From Diadophis punctatus similis (lineage: Eukaryota; Chordata; Lepidosauria; Squamata; Dipsadidae): a DNA stretch of 64,000 bases. The stretch covers positions 245,178,177-245,242,176 of the forward strand of contig JALIGW010000002.1 in NCBI GenBank assembly GCA_023053685.1. Reading direction: 5' to 3'. Of the stretch, positions 8,852-18,785 are shown in pieces. The position numbers were made by a program, and so were the translations under genes. The notes under the pieces were generated by a model. The model was given only the letters and a program-made list of their open reading frames with translations, did no database searches and was not told where the DNA came from. How positions within the stretch are numbered: position 1 is the first letter of the stretch; every line of letters starts with the position of its first letter.

Positions 8852-9151
8852 CGGGGACCTGGCTTGGAACAGACCCCCCCTGAGCCTATGGTTACCCTGA
8901 ATATTGGGGGTCATAATACTTCGTTTCTGGTTGATACAGGGGCAGGTAGATCGGTGGTGAATAATCTTATTACTGCCCCAGGACCACATCAAATACAAGT
9001 ACAAGGGGTCTCTGGCCAGGTTATAGGGCGGCAAGTCCTCAAACCTGTAACCTGCATATTCAAAGGGTCAGAAATCCAACATGAATTCTTATATATTCCT
9101 GAGTGCCCAATACCCCTTATGGGAAGGGATCTGATCCCGGGACGCTGCTAG
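8852..9151 (+). CDS. pro: Retroviral protease, in frame behind the gag UGA; pol deleted after it
   Basis: Aspartic protease of about 95 residues that would mature Gag. It shows the active-site motif LVDTGAGRS and, near its end, the IPLMGRDL motif. It has no ATG of its own and is in the gag frame, directly after a UGA followed by CGG, so it would be made only by stop-codon readthrough. It ends at TAG (9149-9151) just beyond the point where the sequence jumps to env. No reverse transcriptase, RNase H or integrase is present. Whether the last residues of the normal protease are missing cannot be decided here. Confidence 0.85.
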   Translation, partial: RGPGLEQTPPEPMVTLNIGGHNTSFLVDTGAGRSVVNNLITAPGPHQIQVQGVSGQVIGRQVLKPVTCIFKGSEIQHEFLYIPECPIPLMGRDLIPGRC

Positions 9152-10557
9152 AATTAGAAGTAACCACCAAAACTACCTCCATAGGACGTAAGAAAAGTCT
9201 GTTTTGGTCCTATTATCAAGAGATAGAAAAACTTAACCTTCAGGAATTACCCTCAAAGGTGGTAAATACCTTTGTGGAGCTAGCTGAAAATGTAGCAAAC
9301 ATTTTAAACGTAAGCAGTTGCTTTGTATGTGGAGGAACCAATATGGGAGAAAAATGGCCTTGGGAAGCCCAGGAGCTGAACTATACTACAGTGCTTGAAA
9401 TGGAGAAAGTAGGTAACCTTACTGCTACACTAGGTAAAGATGGGAATTGGGCTTTAACTTCCAATTTAGTTGGGTCGGTATGCTATACCCGGAACCATAC
9501 CACTGGATGCCAACAGGTAGGAGCTCTCAGATGTCTATCTGCCTGGAATAATGGTCAATGGTGGTCAGGTAAGGGTCAAATACCACCCTGGGAAGCAAAA
9601 GCCCTGGAATCCGTAAACCTATTAAAACAATATATTTTGGATCCTCAGAATTATTCCAAGAAATGGTTAGCTCCAGATGGTATGTATTGGATTTGTGGTA
9701 AATATGCATATAGCCAATTGCCTTCTAATTGGTGTGGTTCCTGTGTTTTGGGTCTTATCAGACCTGGCTTTTTCCTTTTGCCTCTTCGCCATCGACAGAT
9801 ATTAGGTATCCCTGTATATGATGAAGTGGGAAACATTCGTACTGAACGGGCCATAGATACTTCCATAATTGACAACCTAAAAATAGGTACCTGGAAAGAT
9901 GATGAATGGCCCCCAGAGAGAATTATTCAAGTCTATGGTCCCGCTACTTGGGCCGAAGATGGTACCTATGGTTATAGAACCCCTATCTACATGTTGAACC
10001 GTCTAATTAGATTGCAGGCTGTTATTGAAATAATTACTAATGAAACGGTGTTAGGCTTAACAAAATTAGCTGTGGAGGGAGTTAAATCCCGCACGTATAT
10101 CATGCAAAATCGCTTAGCTTTAGATTACCTATTAGCCAAAGAAGGAGGTGTATGTGGGAAATTTAATCTTTCTAATTGTTGTGTTGAAATAGATGACAGT
10201 GGACATGTTATCCAGGAAATTACTAATAAAATGGTTAAAATTGCTCATGTTCCAGTTCAAACCTGGAAAGGCCTGAATCTGAAAGATATTTTTGGCCAGT
10301 GGTTTCCTAAGCTCCCTGGCCTACAAGCAATTGTAGCCTTAATAGGACTTATAGCTGCTGGTTGTATTATTCTTCCCTGTGTTTTGCCAATATTAGTCAA
10401 AGCTATTACTAACAGTTTATCTCTCTTAGCCGAACGAAAGGCAACTGCCCAGGTAATGGCTATGTGGGAATATGAAGGCTTACGCCAATCACTCCATCAG
10501 GAACCTGAGTATGTAACTCTTCTGTCTAGTGATTCAGAGTTACAAAGGGGGGACTAA
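9103..10557 (+). CDS. env: Retroviral envelope, 5'-truncated (signal peptide and N-terminal SU missing)
   Basis: Homology to Env begins at about 9145, right after the protease; the earlier codons of this frame overlap pro. There is no signal peptide. The first in-frame ATG is at 9343, after the SU motif CFVC (residues 73-76 counted from 9103), so the remnant is not a normal Env start. What remains is a C-terminal SU part and a full TM subunit: the heptad region around 300-345, the Cys cluster C351 with CC at 359-360 (seven residues between), a membrane anchor (about 402-434) and a short tail with EYVTLL. No clear furin site is seen. The TM region resembles the ERV3/HERV-R type, in keeping with the tRNA-Arg primer. 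The frame runs unbroken to TAA at 10555-10557, which overlaps the LTR. Confidence 0.85.
   Translation: MPNTPYGKGSDPGTLLELEVTTKTTSIGRKKSLFWSYYQEIEKLNLQELPSKVVNTFVELAENVANILNVSSCFVCGGTNMGEKWPWEAQELNYTTVLEMEKVGNLTATLGKDGNWALTSNLVGSVCYTRNHTTGCQQVGALRCLSAWNNGQWWSGKGQIPPWEAKALESVNLLKQYILDPQNYSKKWLAPDGMYWICGKYAYSQLPSNWCGSCVLGLIRPGFFLLPLRHRQILGIPVYDEVGNIRTERAIDTSIIDNLKIGTWKDDEWPPERIIQVYGPATWAEDGTYGYRTPIYMLNRLIRLQAVIEIITNETVLGLTKLAVEGVKSRTYIMQNRLALDYLLAKEGGVCGKFNLSNCCVEIDDSGHVIQEITNKMVKIAHVPVQTWKGLNLKDIFGQWFPKLPGLQAIVALIGLIAAGCIILPCVLPILVKAITNSLSLLAERKATAQVMAMWEYEGLRQSLHQEPEYVTLLSSDSELQRGD
10544..10554 (+). other. Polypurine tract of the provirus
   Basis: AAAGGGGGGAC directly precedes the 3' LTR start TAAAGTAGGGG. 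It overlaps the last env codons. Confidence 0.8.
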
Positions 10558-11063
10558 AGTAGGGGCTACAATAAATTATGCCCCAAAACCAGGCCTGACA
10601 AAGTCTGGACAATGTTACAAGGCAAGCCAAGTAAACACGTATCTCAATATCCATTAGTTCTGCAGAAAGGAACTGCCCTGTCAGCCCTAATTAATATATG
10701 TATCCTTTCTAGATATGCTGACCATGAGAAAGAGTTTTGCTATGTCTACAGTATTATGTGAACCGTTGTATTGTTCCTCAAAAACAAATGTCAAGGATAA
10801 ACCACAGTTGGGAAACATCTGTGCTAATATGTCTTATATGCTTAACTGTCTGTTCCCAGTTCCTTATATTATTTTAAGATAAGTTTGCCTCATTGTATAC
10901 CATAAATGGGCATAGGAAATACATACGTAAACCAGGGTATAAGAATCTGGTCCTGTCTAGTATTCAGGGTTCAGGCCTTTGCATTTGCTTTGAACCTGCG
11001 CATATCAATAAACCTTTCCTTCTGTACAAGTGCTTGCTTAGTGTCCTGATTCATTCTACAACA
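10555..11063 (+). repeat. 3' LTR of the provirus (509 bp)
   Basis: The same length as the 5' LTR, with one C-to-A difference noticed near its start. AATAAA is at 11007-11012. It is followed by the target duplication GCTT and then the ZNF-unit sequence AACAACCACAATCAGG. Confidence 0.92.
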
Positions 11064-11210
11064 GCTTAACAACCACAATCAGGAGTATAGCGTTGCAGTC
11101 ATTGAGCCAAGCTCCCACATGGCATCTTACTTAATGACCACAGATTTGATTATTCACCTTTAAAGTTACAATGAAGAGGTGTCTGGCTCAAGGCCAGGTA
11201 TGACCCTCAC

Positions 11211-11389
11211 TGCTGACCGATTTGGTTTCTCCTTAATCGATTGGCTCTTTGTGCAGGAAGCTGCTTCTCCATCCAGGCCACAATTTCCAAATTCTCTGGA
11301 AAGGAGTCCTGGCCAAAGGTTGGTGGGTCCCAATCCAGGAACGTCTCTTTCTCCTCTGTGAAGTTCACGGCCACATCCTCACTGGTCTC
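11211..11389 (-). CDS. KRAB-like exon A (179 nt), open
   Basis: Small internal exon on the ZNF strand. The acceptor is strong (pyrimidine run ending TTTCTCTTTGCAG) and the donor is CAGCA followed by GTGAGG. The frame starting ETSEDVAVNFTEEKETFLDW resembles the start of a KRAB A box (EDVAV-F--EE), and PENLEIVA resembles its end (EN-EIVA), but the usual EEW tryptophan and the LY and MLE residues are changed. It stays open across the whole exon, and the first stop is just inside the intron. KRAB domains recruit the TRIM28 corepressor; a box this worn may not. It lies about 6.4 kb upstream of the unit 1 finger exon, with the provirus in the intron between. Confidence 0.55.
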
Positions 11390-11418
11390 CTGCAAAGAGA
11401 AATGAAAAAGGCTCAGAT

Positions 11419-11837
11419 CTAAATGTAGTTCATAAAATCATCTGCCATAATGTCCTACCAGTCAATGAATACTTCAGCTTCAAACGCAACAACACATGCG
11501 CACACAATAGATTCAAACTCAATGTAAACCGCTCCAAACTCGACTGCAGAAAATACGACTTCAGCAACAGAGTGATCAATGCCTGGAATGCACTACCTGA
11601 CTCTGTGGTTTCTTCCCCAAACCCCAAAAACTTTAACCTTAGACTGTCTACAGTCGACCTCACCCCGTTCCTAAGAGGTCTGTAAGGGGCGTGCATAAGC
11701 GCACCATCGTACCTACTGTCCCTGTCCTACTGTCCAAATTTACCTATACCTACTTTGCTTTTGTTTATGTTTATACCATACCTGTTATCTTGTACACGTT
11801 TTGACAAATTAAATAAATAAATAAAATAAAAATAAAA
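11419..11837 (+). mobile_element. 3' end of a non-LTR retrotransposon (ORF2 C-terminus and tail)
   Basis: The frame 11419-11685 codes a LINE reverse-transcriptase C-terminus containing the motif DCRKYDFSNRVINAWNALP, followed by a stop. It is of the jockey/CR1/Rex-like group. The 3' UTR ends in a tail of TAAA/AAAT units (11807-11837). It is inserted directly upstream of KRAB-like exon A; the paralogs at 40530 and 51700 lack it. Confidence 0.75.
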
Positions 11838-12600
11838 TGATATTGAACATGATCTGTAAATGACCTGGAAGAGGGAGGAGAAAATAGGATTATTGGATGA
11901 GGATACAAAATAATGAAGATTGAATCGTAATTCAAAAATATCTTCATAAGACAAAATGGAAGAAACCAGCAGGATGAAGTCAAAAAGGGACCAAAGCATA
12001 GTTGTGCGAAGGAAAACTCTGTGGAAGACGAGAGAGATCAGATGGGGCAGAGCGTGTGTGAAAAGGGCTGCTCTTTCCTGCTCTTTTTGGAGGCTGCAAG
12101 GCCACAAAGATTCCAGTTAGGCTTTTCATAAATTTGTTTACAATTATTCAAGTGAGCCTTCTGGCCATCAGCTTGTTCCAGCAGCTCCTCACAAGACCCC
12201 CCTCAAAACTTCCTTTGTGCTTTGAAAAAAATCCACCAAGGAGGAGCTCCCACATCACAGCCTCTTCTGGGCAAAACAGGAAAATACAAAGTTTAGAAAT
12301 TCTACGTATCTTTTTAAAGCAGAAGCAAAGAAAATATTAGCATAAAAACAAGGGATTTTATTTTTCGCTTTTCAGACAGAGCTCAAAGAAAGAGGATCTC
12401 TTTTGTGGGTTAAGAAAACACGAGCTCAATTCAACTAATTTCAACTCCTTTCCTTTCCCCCAAAGAGGTCAGTGTGTGTTAATAACACATTACAAATCTG
12501 AGTAAATATTTTAAAGCACAATTTACACTTTTTTTTCAAATGCACTTGCGGGATAGCATGCTCAGAGACCTCGTGGTCTGACAGATCACAGAGAGACTTT
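11838..12600. repeat. ZNF-unit intron 1 sequence (copy A)
   Basis: No gene is seen. It is paralogous to 15800-16360, 20690-21180, 27490-28030, 40550-41300 and 51720-52460. It shows the conserved stretch GCTCTTTTTGGAGGCTGCAA near 12080. Confidence 0.6.
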
Positions 12601-13062
12601 CTGAAAGAAACTTTCGCAAACTTCCTTTCCGGATCCACCCGGATTCTCTCGGGGATCCTTGGCTGGGCGAGGAGGCAGATCCAGCCCTGGGACGGAGCCC
12701 CCTTTGACCTCTGGAGAGAAGGGAGGGGTCTGCTCCCTGCAGGCAATGCCAGAGCTGGATCACCCCGAGGAAAACCCTGCAAACCGAATAGCGGAATCCG
12801 CAGCTCCCTTCCTTCTGGCGGGGAGAAGATCTCCTGGCAGGAGGTAGAGCAGCCCAACCTGCACTGAGCGGGATCCAGGAGCCTCTCCCGAGGGATCCAA
12901 CGCCAATCCTCTCCAGGCGAAGGAAAGCGGAGATCCAGCCAGTGGGAGGGGAGAGGCGGGGGCAGGCCTTCCAGCTTCCTCTCGGGCTCCGCCTACTACT
13001 TGAAGCCCCGCCTCTTCTCTGCCTCTTCTCCTTCCCCCTCCCCCTTTCAGCTAGGATCACGT
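12600..13062 (-). promoter_or_regulatory. GC-rich promoter / first-exon region of a ZNF unit (copy A)
   Basis: A G+C-rich block with CACGTG (near 13060) and GC-box-like sequences on the strand of the ZNF genes. In the paralogs a first exon ends in a CAG/GTGAGG-type donor. Here the site (12858) reads GTTGGG, which is weaker. An untranslated first exon is inferred from position and conservation; no transcript evidence is available. Confidence 0.5.
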
Positions 13063-13119
13063 GCTCTGAAACCCTTTGCCTGTTTTTGTGATTGTGTCTT
13101 TCTCAGATAAAAAAAAGAA

Positions 13120-14255
13120 GTCGAGGACTATGTTAAAAGCTGCACAATGTGCACGGCCATGAAAAAGAGACCGGGGAGACCCCCCTCCCTGGCCTGCTGC
13201 AGCAGATGGCAGACCCGGCCCGGCCCTGGGAGGAGATTGCTATGGATTTTATCAGTAGTAGACCTGTTCTCCAAGCATGCCCACTTAACCCCTGCTCTGG
13301 GCTCCCCTCAGCGAGAAAACTTACCAAGTTATTTATTAAGCAAATATACATGGCATTCCATGTACAATTATTTCTGACGGGGGGGTTTCCAATTTACCGC
13401 CAAGTTCTGGATGGAGTTTGTTAGGTCCATCGGGTGCTCGCAGGGGTTTAGCTCGGCTTTTCATCCGAGTACCAATGGGGCCGTAGAACGAGCAAACATG
13501 TTGGTGGAGCAATATTGAAGATGTTAGGTCAACTATCAGCAGTTTAATTGGGTAGAATTGCTGCCGTTCCCTGAGGTGGCATACAATAATGCTGTGCATA
13601 GCAGCACTGGTCTAACTCCTTTTCAGATCACTAGCAGCATGGAGTTTGTTCCCATGCCTAGGGAACCCCTCTCATCAGTATCCCTAAATGAATGGATGGA
13701 GTCTTTGAAGGAGGGGTGGGAAAATACCAAGTGTGCCCTAAGGGAAGCAGCGAAAACATATAAAACGCATGATGGATAAACGCCATCGACCCCCAAGAGC
13801 CGTTTTGAGTCGGGAGCAAGGTCTACCTCTTGATGAAGTACCTTAAACTGAGACTCTCATCACAGTTTATAGGCCCTTTCCCAATAGAGAGAATAATCAA
13901 CCCGCTCACAGTACAGCTTAAACTCCCTCGGCTGTTAGGGAAAGTGCATCCATTCTTTCACATTAGCCAGTTAAAACCAACGGTAGGCTCACCGATCAGA
14001 CCGGTAGATCGGGCAGCCCCAAAGCCCATAGTCGTGCAGGGGGAGACACATTATGAGGTAAAGAAGATTTTAGATTCAAGGCTGCATAGGGGCTGGTTGC
14101 AGTACCTTGTGCGTTGGTAGGGATGCCCCCTTTCTGAAGCCACATGGGTAGAGAGCTGCGATGTAAAGACAGATGGGTTGATTAAACAGTTTCATGATGA
14201 GTTCCCTCAAAAGCCTAAAGGGCCTCCGGGGGGAAGGAAGAGGGGGGGTTGAGGT
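13120..14255 (+). pseudogene. Ty3/gypsy chromovirus integrase and chromodomain, broken
   Basis: Remnant of the 3' end of a gypsy polyprotein. It starts in the integrase zinc finger (YVKSCTMCTAMKKRPGRP) and continues through the catalytic core (IAMDFI, LFSKHAHLTPA, NGAVERAN in shifting frames). It then gives the frame [18 protein letters not shown] (about 13570-13780) and a C-terminal chromodomain ([20 protein letters not shown] at about 14055-14115, then ATWVESCD). At least several frameshifts and stop codons divide it, so no functional product is possible. Chromodomains guide integration to marked chromatin. The rest of pol and the 5' LTR are missing; the left end is joined directly to the ZNF first-exon block. 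Confidence 0.85.
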
Positions 14256-14324
14256 GAGCCTTGACTAATTTCCTCTGTATATTTTGTCTTGCAGGAAATC
14301 CTCTTCAATTGAGGGGGGGCAGCC

Positions 14325-14726
14325 TGTCAACCCTGAAGCTGACCTGGATGAAGCCATCTTGGAGCTTCAGTGTTGCCACACTGGAGTGAGGGATAGAGTG
14401 GGGGGGGGGATTAGAGAAAGCTGGGGTTGTGTAGTCAAAATAAAATACTTTCTCCTGGGAACCAAGGACCTTCTCACACCTGGCCGGAGGGAGGAGGAGT
14501 GATGTCACCAGTCGAGCAGACGCTGCTTTGATTGGGCCATGTGACTGATTGTATGGGATTGAGGGGAAAACTTTTACTTTTAATTAGGTGAAAACCAGGG
14601 GGCCCTTCAGTGTTGGTTTTCACCAGATATTTGCCAATTTCATATTTCCAATAAAGCTATTCTTTGAGAAATCCTCCTGCCTCAGAGTTTTTGCTTGCGA
14701 TGGAGCTCTTACTTGGAACCCTGACA
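14325..14726 (+). mobile_element. 3' LTR of the gypsy chromovirus (about 402 bp)
   Basis: The LTR follows a polypurine tract (TTGAGGGGGGGCAGCC). It starts TGTCAACCCTGAAG and ends GGAACCCTGACA, so TGTCA and TGACA form a perfect 5-bp terminal inverted repeat. AATAAA is at 14650-14655. Parts of it match the solo LTRs at 5079, 38112 and 49263. Confidence 0.85.
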
Positions 14727-15594
14727 CCCATTAGATCAGGCAGGAAAGGAGGAGGGGGAAATGGCTCCGATTTGGGGTTTCATCCTTCTCCAGGGGCGAC
14801 AGCACAGGCACCCCGAAAAGGATCATTGCTGACTAAGGCAAATAAAGATATACAGAGCTTCCCAAAATTGAAATGAATGATCCTGCTTGTTATCCCAACT
14901 GGCCCCGAAAGCAATAGAAGAAGAAAAATATTAAACCAACAATCTGTGACATGGCTTAATCCTGGGGTAAATTTGATCCTACAGTTTCTGAAGGGTGGGG
15001 GGCTCACTGAATACCTTCAGAAGGAAAAGCCCCAAATAAAGGATCCCCAATAAAGGATCCAGAGAATTTCAATTAAAATTTAAGCCTTAGGAGAAGGCCT
15101 AAGCGCTTCAGCTTACTAAACTGTAAGCCCAAGTGCATTATGGGACAAGGCCTAAACAGGAACAATCTGCACACATCATAGCTAAAACTGTATCGCTGAA
15201 ACAAGACCCAGTTTGGGCTGAGAGAACATTTCCCCATGAAAGAACCAGATGAAGGCTGGCAGGGGAAGCCCCACCTCCACTTGAGTCCCCAGGCAGCCTC
15301 TTTCGGCTTCAGGGGTGCCTCTACCCAGCCGATGCGACTCCCCCACTCCGTGGCCTTCTGCCCAGGGTCCACCTCCAACTCGACCAAGAGTGGCTTCTTA
15401 CAACTAATATAAACGAATTATGCCTTCACTCTGCACCTTGGCAGAAGAACCCAATTTTATTGCATTGCCACATAAATATTTTAAAAATGCTTATTTTCAA
15501 AACCAAGTTTCATTGACTCACCTTTAAAGTTACAGCTAAGAGATCTCTGGATCACTCGTTACCTCTCTGAGTCAAGGCCAGGGATGATCCTCAC
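14727..15594. repeat. Spacer block shared with 19200-19971
   Basis: No gene is recognised. Two copies (about 14750-15594 and 19200-19971) show the same order of sequence. On the minus strand a short conserved frame occurs (LVELEVDPGQKATEWGS near 15370), but the second copy has an in-frame stop, so I do not call it a coding exon. Confidence 0.5.
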
Positions 15595-15773
15595 CGCTGA
15601 CCGGCTTGATTTCTCCTTAACTGATTGGTCCTTTGTGCAGGAAGCTGCTTCTCAAACCGGGCCAAGATTTCCAAATTTTCTAGAACGGAGTCCAGGCCAA
15701 AATTTCGTGGGTTCTGAGCCAAGAACGCCCCTTTCTCCTCTCTGGAGTTTACGGCCAGATCCTCACTGGTGTC
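15595..15773 (-). CDS. KRAB-like exon B (179 nt), open
   Basis: The same length and borders as exon A. The acceptor follows a pyrimidine run ending TTTCTATTTGCAG, and the donor is CAGCG followed by GTGAGG. The frame begins DTSEDLAVNSREEKGAFLAQ and includes FGLDSVLENLEILA, whose end is closer to the KRAB consensus (VLEN-EI) than exon A. No stop lies within the exon. A GC-rich first exon lies upstream (16370-17230), but no finger exon lies downstream before exon A, so the module has either lost its fingers or would have to splice across a neighbouring unit. Confidence 0.55.
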
Positions 15774-16369
15774 CTGCAAATAGAAATAAAAAAGGCTCAG
15801 ATGACGACAGTAACACTGAGCTTAATATATCAGCAACGTGAACGAGGAAGGAAAAAATAAGATTATTTGTTGAAGATACAAAATAACAGGAGATGAAATT
15901 GTGATTCAAGAAGATCTTGATGGGCCAAAATGGAAGAAACCAGGAAGACGGAAGTCCAAGAGGGAGCAACAAATAGTTGTGAGTAGGAAAACTCAAAGAA
16001 AGACAAGAGAAATCAGAAAAGGGCTCCACTTTTTCCTACTCTTTTTGGAGGCTGCAAGGCCACCAAGATCCCAGGCTTCCTGGACCCAATTCTACTTTGG
16101 ACAGGCATTTTAAAATCAGGCAAGGCAACCTTCTGGCCATCAGCTTGTTCTAGGAGCTGCTCACAAGACCAGCCTCAAAACTTCCTTAGAGTTTCTGCTT
16201 TCTAAAACATCCACCATGGAGGCCACATCCCAGCCTCCCCATTGCAATGAAACCAGTCTGTGTTAATTCCACATTGCATATCTCAAAACACCTTTTACAG
16301 CTCCGTTTACGCCATTTCTGCAACTGGGCTTGAGGGAAACGGAGGTTCAGAGACTTCCTGTTCAAACGG
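15774..16369. repeat. ZNF-unit intron 1 sequence (copy B)
   Basis: No gene is seen. It runs parallel with 11838-12600 and 40550-41300 and contains the conserved GCTCTTTTTGGAGG-like stretch. Confidence 0.55.
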
Positions 16370-17230
16370 ACAGCAGAGACGTTTTCTGAAAGTAACTTCC
16401 CCCAAAGCTCCTTCCCGGATCCACCCGAAGCCCCCCGGGGACCCTTGGCCGGGCGAGGAGGGGGCAGATCCAGCCCGGGGACGGAGCCCCCTTTGCACCC
16501 CTGCAAGGAAGGGAGGGATCCGCTGCCTGCAGGCAACTCCAGAGCCGGATCTCCCCGAGGAAAACCCTTCTTGGGGAGAAGATCTCCTGGCAGAAGGGGC
16601 GGCCTGGAGGCCGGAGGGAGAGCAGCCTCACCTGCCCCGAGCGGGATCCAGCAGCTTCTCCCGAAGGAACCAGCGCCGATCCTCGCCGGGTGAAGTGGGA
16701 CGCGCGAAGGGAAGCGGAGATCCGGCCGAGGGGGGGGGGGGGAGAGGCGGGGCGGGGCTTCTGCTCTCCTCTCTGGCTCCGCCCTCGCCTTGCAGCCCCG
16801 CCCCTCATTGCAGCCTCAGCCCCTCCCCCTCCCAGCCGGGGCTCCTCTGTTCCTCCGCGGGGCATCGGCGTCCGGGGTGCCTCTGCCCATGCGAAGAGCG
16901 CCCTGCTGTGCCCGGGCGGGGCTGCCTCCTGCTCCAGCATCCCGGAGGGGAACTGAAGCTCCGCGGTGGCCGCCCAAGAGTCGCTGATCGCGGCGTCTGC
17001 CGAGGCTGGAGAAGGGGGCCGGCAGGGGATGCGGCGGAGCCCGAGGAAGAGCCGCTCTCGCTGGGGGGAAAGGCAGGCGCCGCCCCGGACGCTCCGGGCT
17101 CCCCTCCGCGGCTGAGGAAGGAAAGAGGGGAAAGAGAAGCGGGGAGGAGTCCTCGGTGCAGCCGCGGTTGGGGGAGCTCCAGGGGGAGGATCGGGAAGAA
17201 GCCCCCCAGTTGATCCCTTCTGGTGGATCC
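16370..17230 (-). promoter_or_regulatory. CpG-rich promoter / first-exon region (copy B)
   Basis: The most CpG-rich of the first-exon blocks. On the minus strand a first exon would end GCTCGGGGCAG, followed by a strong donor GTGAGG (intron starts 16631). Reading frames inside the block are by-products of its base composition and I do not call them genes. Confidence 0.55.
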
Positions 17231-17856
17231 AAAGATCCTCAAAGTGGATCTAGTCAGCTGCTCCCATCCCCCTCCATCCCTCTCCCATCCTAATGATCCA
17301 TACAGGTGTTTTTTGGGAGGTCTCTACCGGCATCGCCTCCTCCACACCCGGAGCCGGATGGTGGCCCAAGTGCAGTTTCGCCGCCTCTTCCCTCGCTTCC
17401 CCCCAAACCATCATCCCCTCCTCTGGGGGGTCACAAGGCACGCAGCCAATTCTGGCAATCTGCCCACGTCGGGTTCACGATCCGTTTTGGATCCTCCCGA
17501 TATGGGGAAATCTTCTTCTTCTTCCAGTGAAATGAATCTGAAGCTGAAAAAGGCAGCTGGAGAAACCTCGTGATAGGAACCTTCCGTGCTGCTGGTTGAT
17601 CTTTTCCTGCCTCTGTCCGGTCCCTTCAGCTTCCCTCCAGGGTCTCCCCTCCCCCCTCCCCAAGGGATCCTCAGGAGGGATCAGGAGGGATCCAGAGACT
17701 GACCAGGTGGCTCTGCAATGGCAAAGGGTTTAGAGATCCTCCCCCACCCCCGTTGGCGCTCTCACATGGAAGCAATCCTAATTCCCAAATTCTTCGTCTT
17801 GGGTCCCCAGGTCCTTCCTCTCTCCTCCTCCTAACTCAGCCCAGAATTCCACCTTC
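17231..17856. other. Upstream flank of copy B, no gene seen
   Basis: C- and T-rich sequence between the CpG block and an LTR-like element. No conserved reading frame or RNA gene was recognised. Confidence 0.4.
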
Positions 17857-18097
17857 TGTTGAATAGCCAGGCTGCAGCTGACAAGAAGGGACACAGACCG
17901 GCTGACAGGAAGCAGCAACTTTATTCAGAACTCAGCAGCTGTGACAGCAACAACAACAGTCAGGCTGTTTTATGCCTTTTATAGGGGAGCTGCCAAGTCC
18001 TGAGCCAATAGGAAGTCTTTATTCTTGCCGGATGCCTGCGCCTCAACCAATCAGATTGAGGCAGCAGCCGGCGCAGTCGTAAGTCGAGGACTTAGCA
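17857..18097 (-). mobile_element. Solo-LTR-like element (about 241 bp)
   Basis: On the minus strand there is a TATA box (CCCCTATAAAAGG near 17980) and AATAAA (17920-17925) about 60 bases further on, with a terminus CTATTCAACA. This is the layout of a retroviral LTR. The proposed start TGCTAAGTCC is less certain, and no exact target duplication was found. Confidence 0.5.
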
Positions 18098-18197
18098 CCC
18101 TCCTTCTGGAATTCCTTCTTGTTCCTGTCTCATAAAAGCCTCTGCACCAAGCATTTCCTCCCATTTTGCTTACGAAACATGTATAACGGCAAAAATA

Positions 18198-18435
18198 CAG
18201 GTAATCCTCAACTTACATTCCATTTAGTGACTGTTCAAAGTTACAACGGCAAGGAAGAAAGTGAACTTATGATGGTTTTTCACACTTATGACCATTTTGG
18301 CATTCCCCCATGGTCATGTGATTTACATTCAGATACTTAACAACTTCTTATATCTGTGGGACATAACTCACTTAACAAATGTCTCACTTAGCAACATAAA
18401 TTTTGGGTTCAGTTGTGGCTGTTGAGGACTCCCTG
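18198..18435. mobile_element. MITE of Tc1/mariner type (238 bp)
   Basis: Terminal inverted repeats CAGGTAATCCTCAAC and GTTGAGGACTCCCTG are bounded by TA on both sides (18196-18197 and 18436-18437), the target duplication of this superfamily. Inside are further inverted pieces containing CTTATGACC. No transposase is present. Confidence 0.75.
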
Positions 18436-18559
18436 TATTGTAGCTCAGCAGCTGAGAGGGGAAACAGGCCTGGAAATACTGAAAAGCCACTGCAGACTGG
18501 AAATATATCTTTTTAAAAAACGTTTTATTTATATCCCAATATTACTATTTTAAAAAAAT

Positions 18560-18785
18560 ATTTAATATTATTTTTATAAATTAAACTCAAGACGATGAAC
18601 ACATCCAAAACACATTCCTCCTATTTTTCTAAAAAAACCAAAAACCCTGTGATGTAAGTTGGGGAGAGTGTGTGACTAGCCCCAGGTCACCCAGCTTTCT
18701 TTCAAGGCCAAGGCAGGACTGGAACTCATGGTCTCCCAGTTTTTCCCAAGTGCCCTAACCGCTAGGCCAAGCTGACTCTCCCAGA
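18560..18785 (-). repeat. tRNA-headed SINE (squamate type)
   Basis: On the minus strand an A-box-like TGGCCTAGCGG is followed by a B-box-like GAGTTCCAGTCC, then a body ending in GGTCACACACTC-like and CACAGGG sequence, as in Sauria/ACA-type squamate SINEs. Assignment to a named family is tentative. Confidence 0.6.

Larger units (their letters stand above)
6080..11063 (+). mobile_element. Endogenous retrovirus, class I / gamma-like, pol-deleted, with near-identical LTRs
   Basis: This is a complete provirus frame of 4984 bp: LTR (6080-6588), tRNA-Arg primer site, leader, gag, protease, then a deletion of the rest of pol and the start of env, the env remainder, a polypurine tract and the second LTR (10555-11063). 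A 4-bp target duplication, GCTT, flanks it (6076-6079 and 11064-11067). The paralogous empty site GCTTAACAACC is at about 39100 and 50257. By eye the two 509-bp LTRs differ at only one base near their start, so the insertion is young. The missing pol means it must have been copied with enzymes supplied by another element. Confidence 0.93.

Noticed and set aside
9103..9342. Start of env at the beginning of the open frame
   Set aside because: No ATG exists before 9343, and the first codons overlap protease in another frame; the env start was lost in the deletion.
15073..15387. Minus-strand frame with LVELEVDPGQKATEWGS as a further ZNF exon
   Set aside because: The second copy (about 19.7 kb) has an in-frame stop, the splice signals are weak and no domain is recognised.
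16260..17213. A frame of about 317 codons across the CpG-rich block of copy B
   Set aside because: Low-complexity Arg/Gly/Pro/Ala composition, not conserved in copies A, C or D, and overlapped by frames on the other strand.
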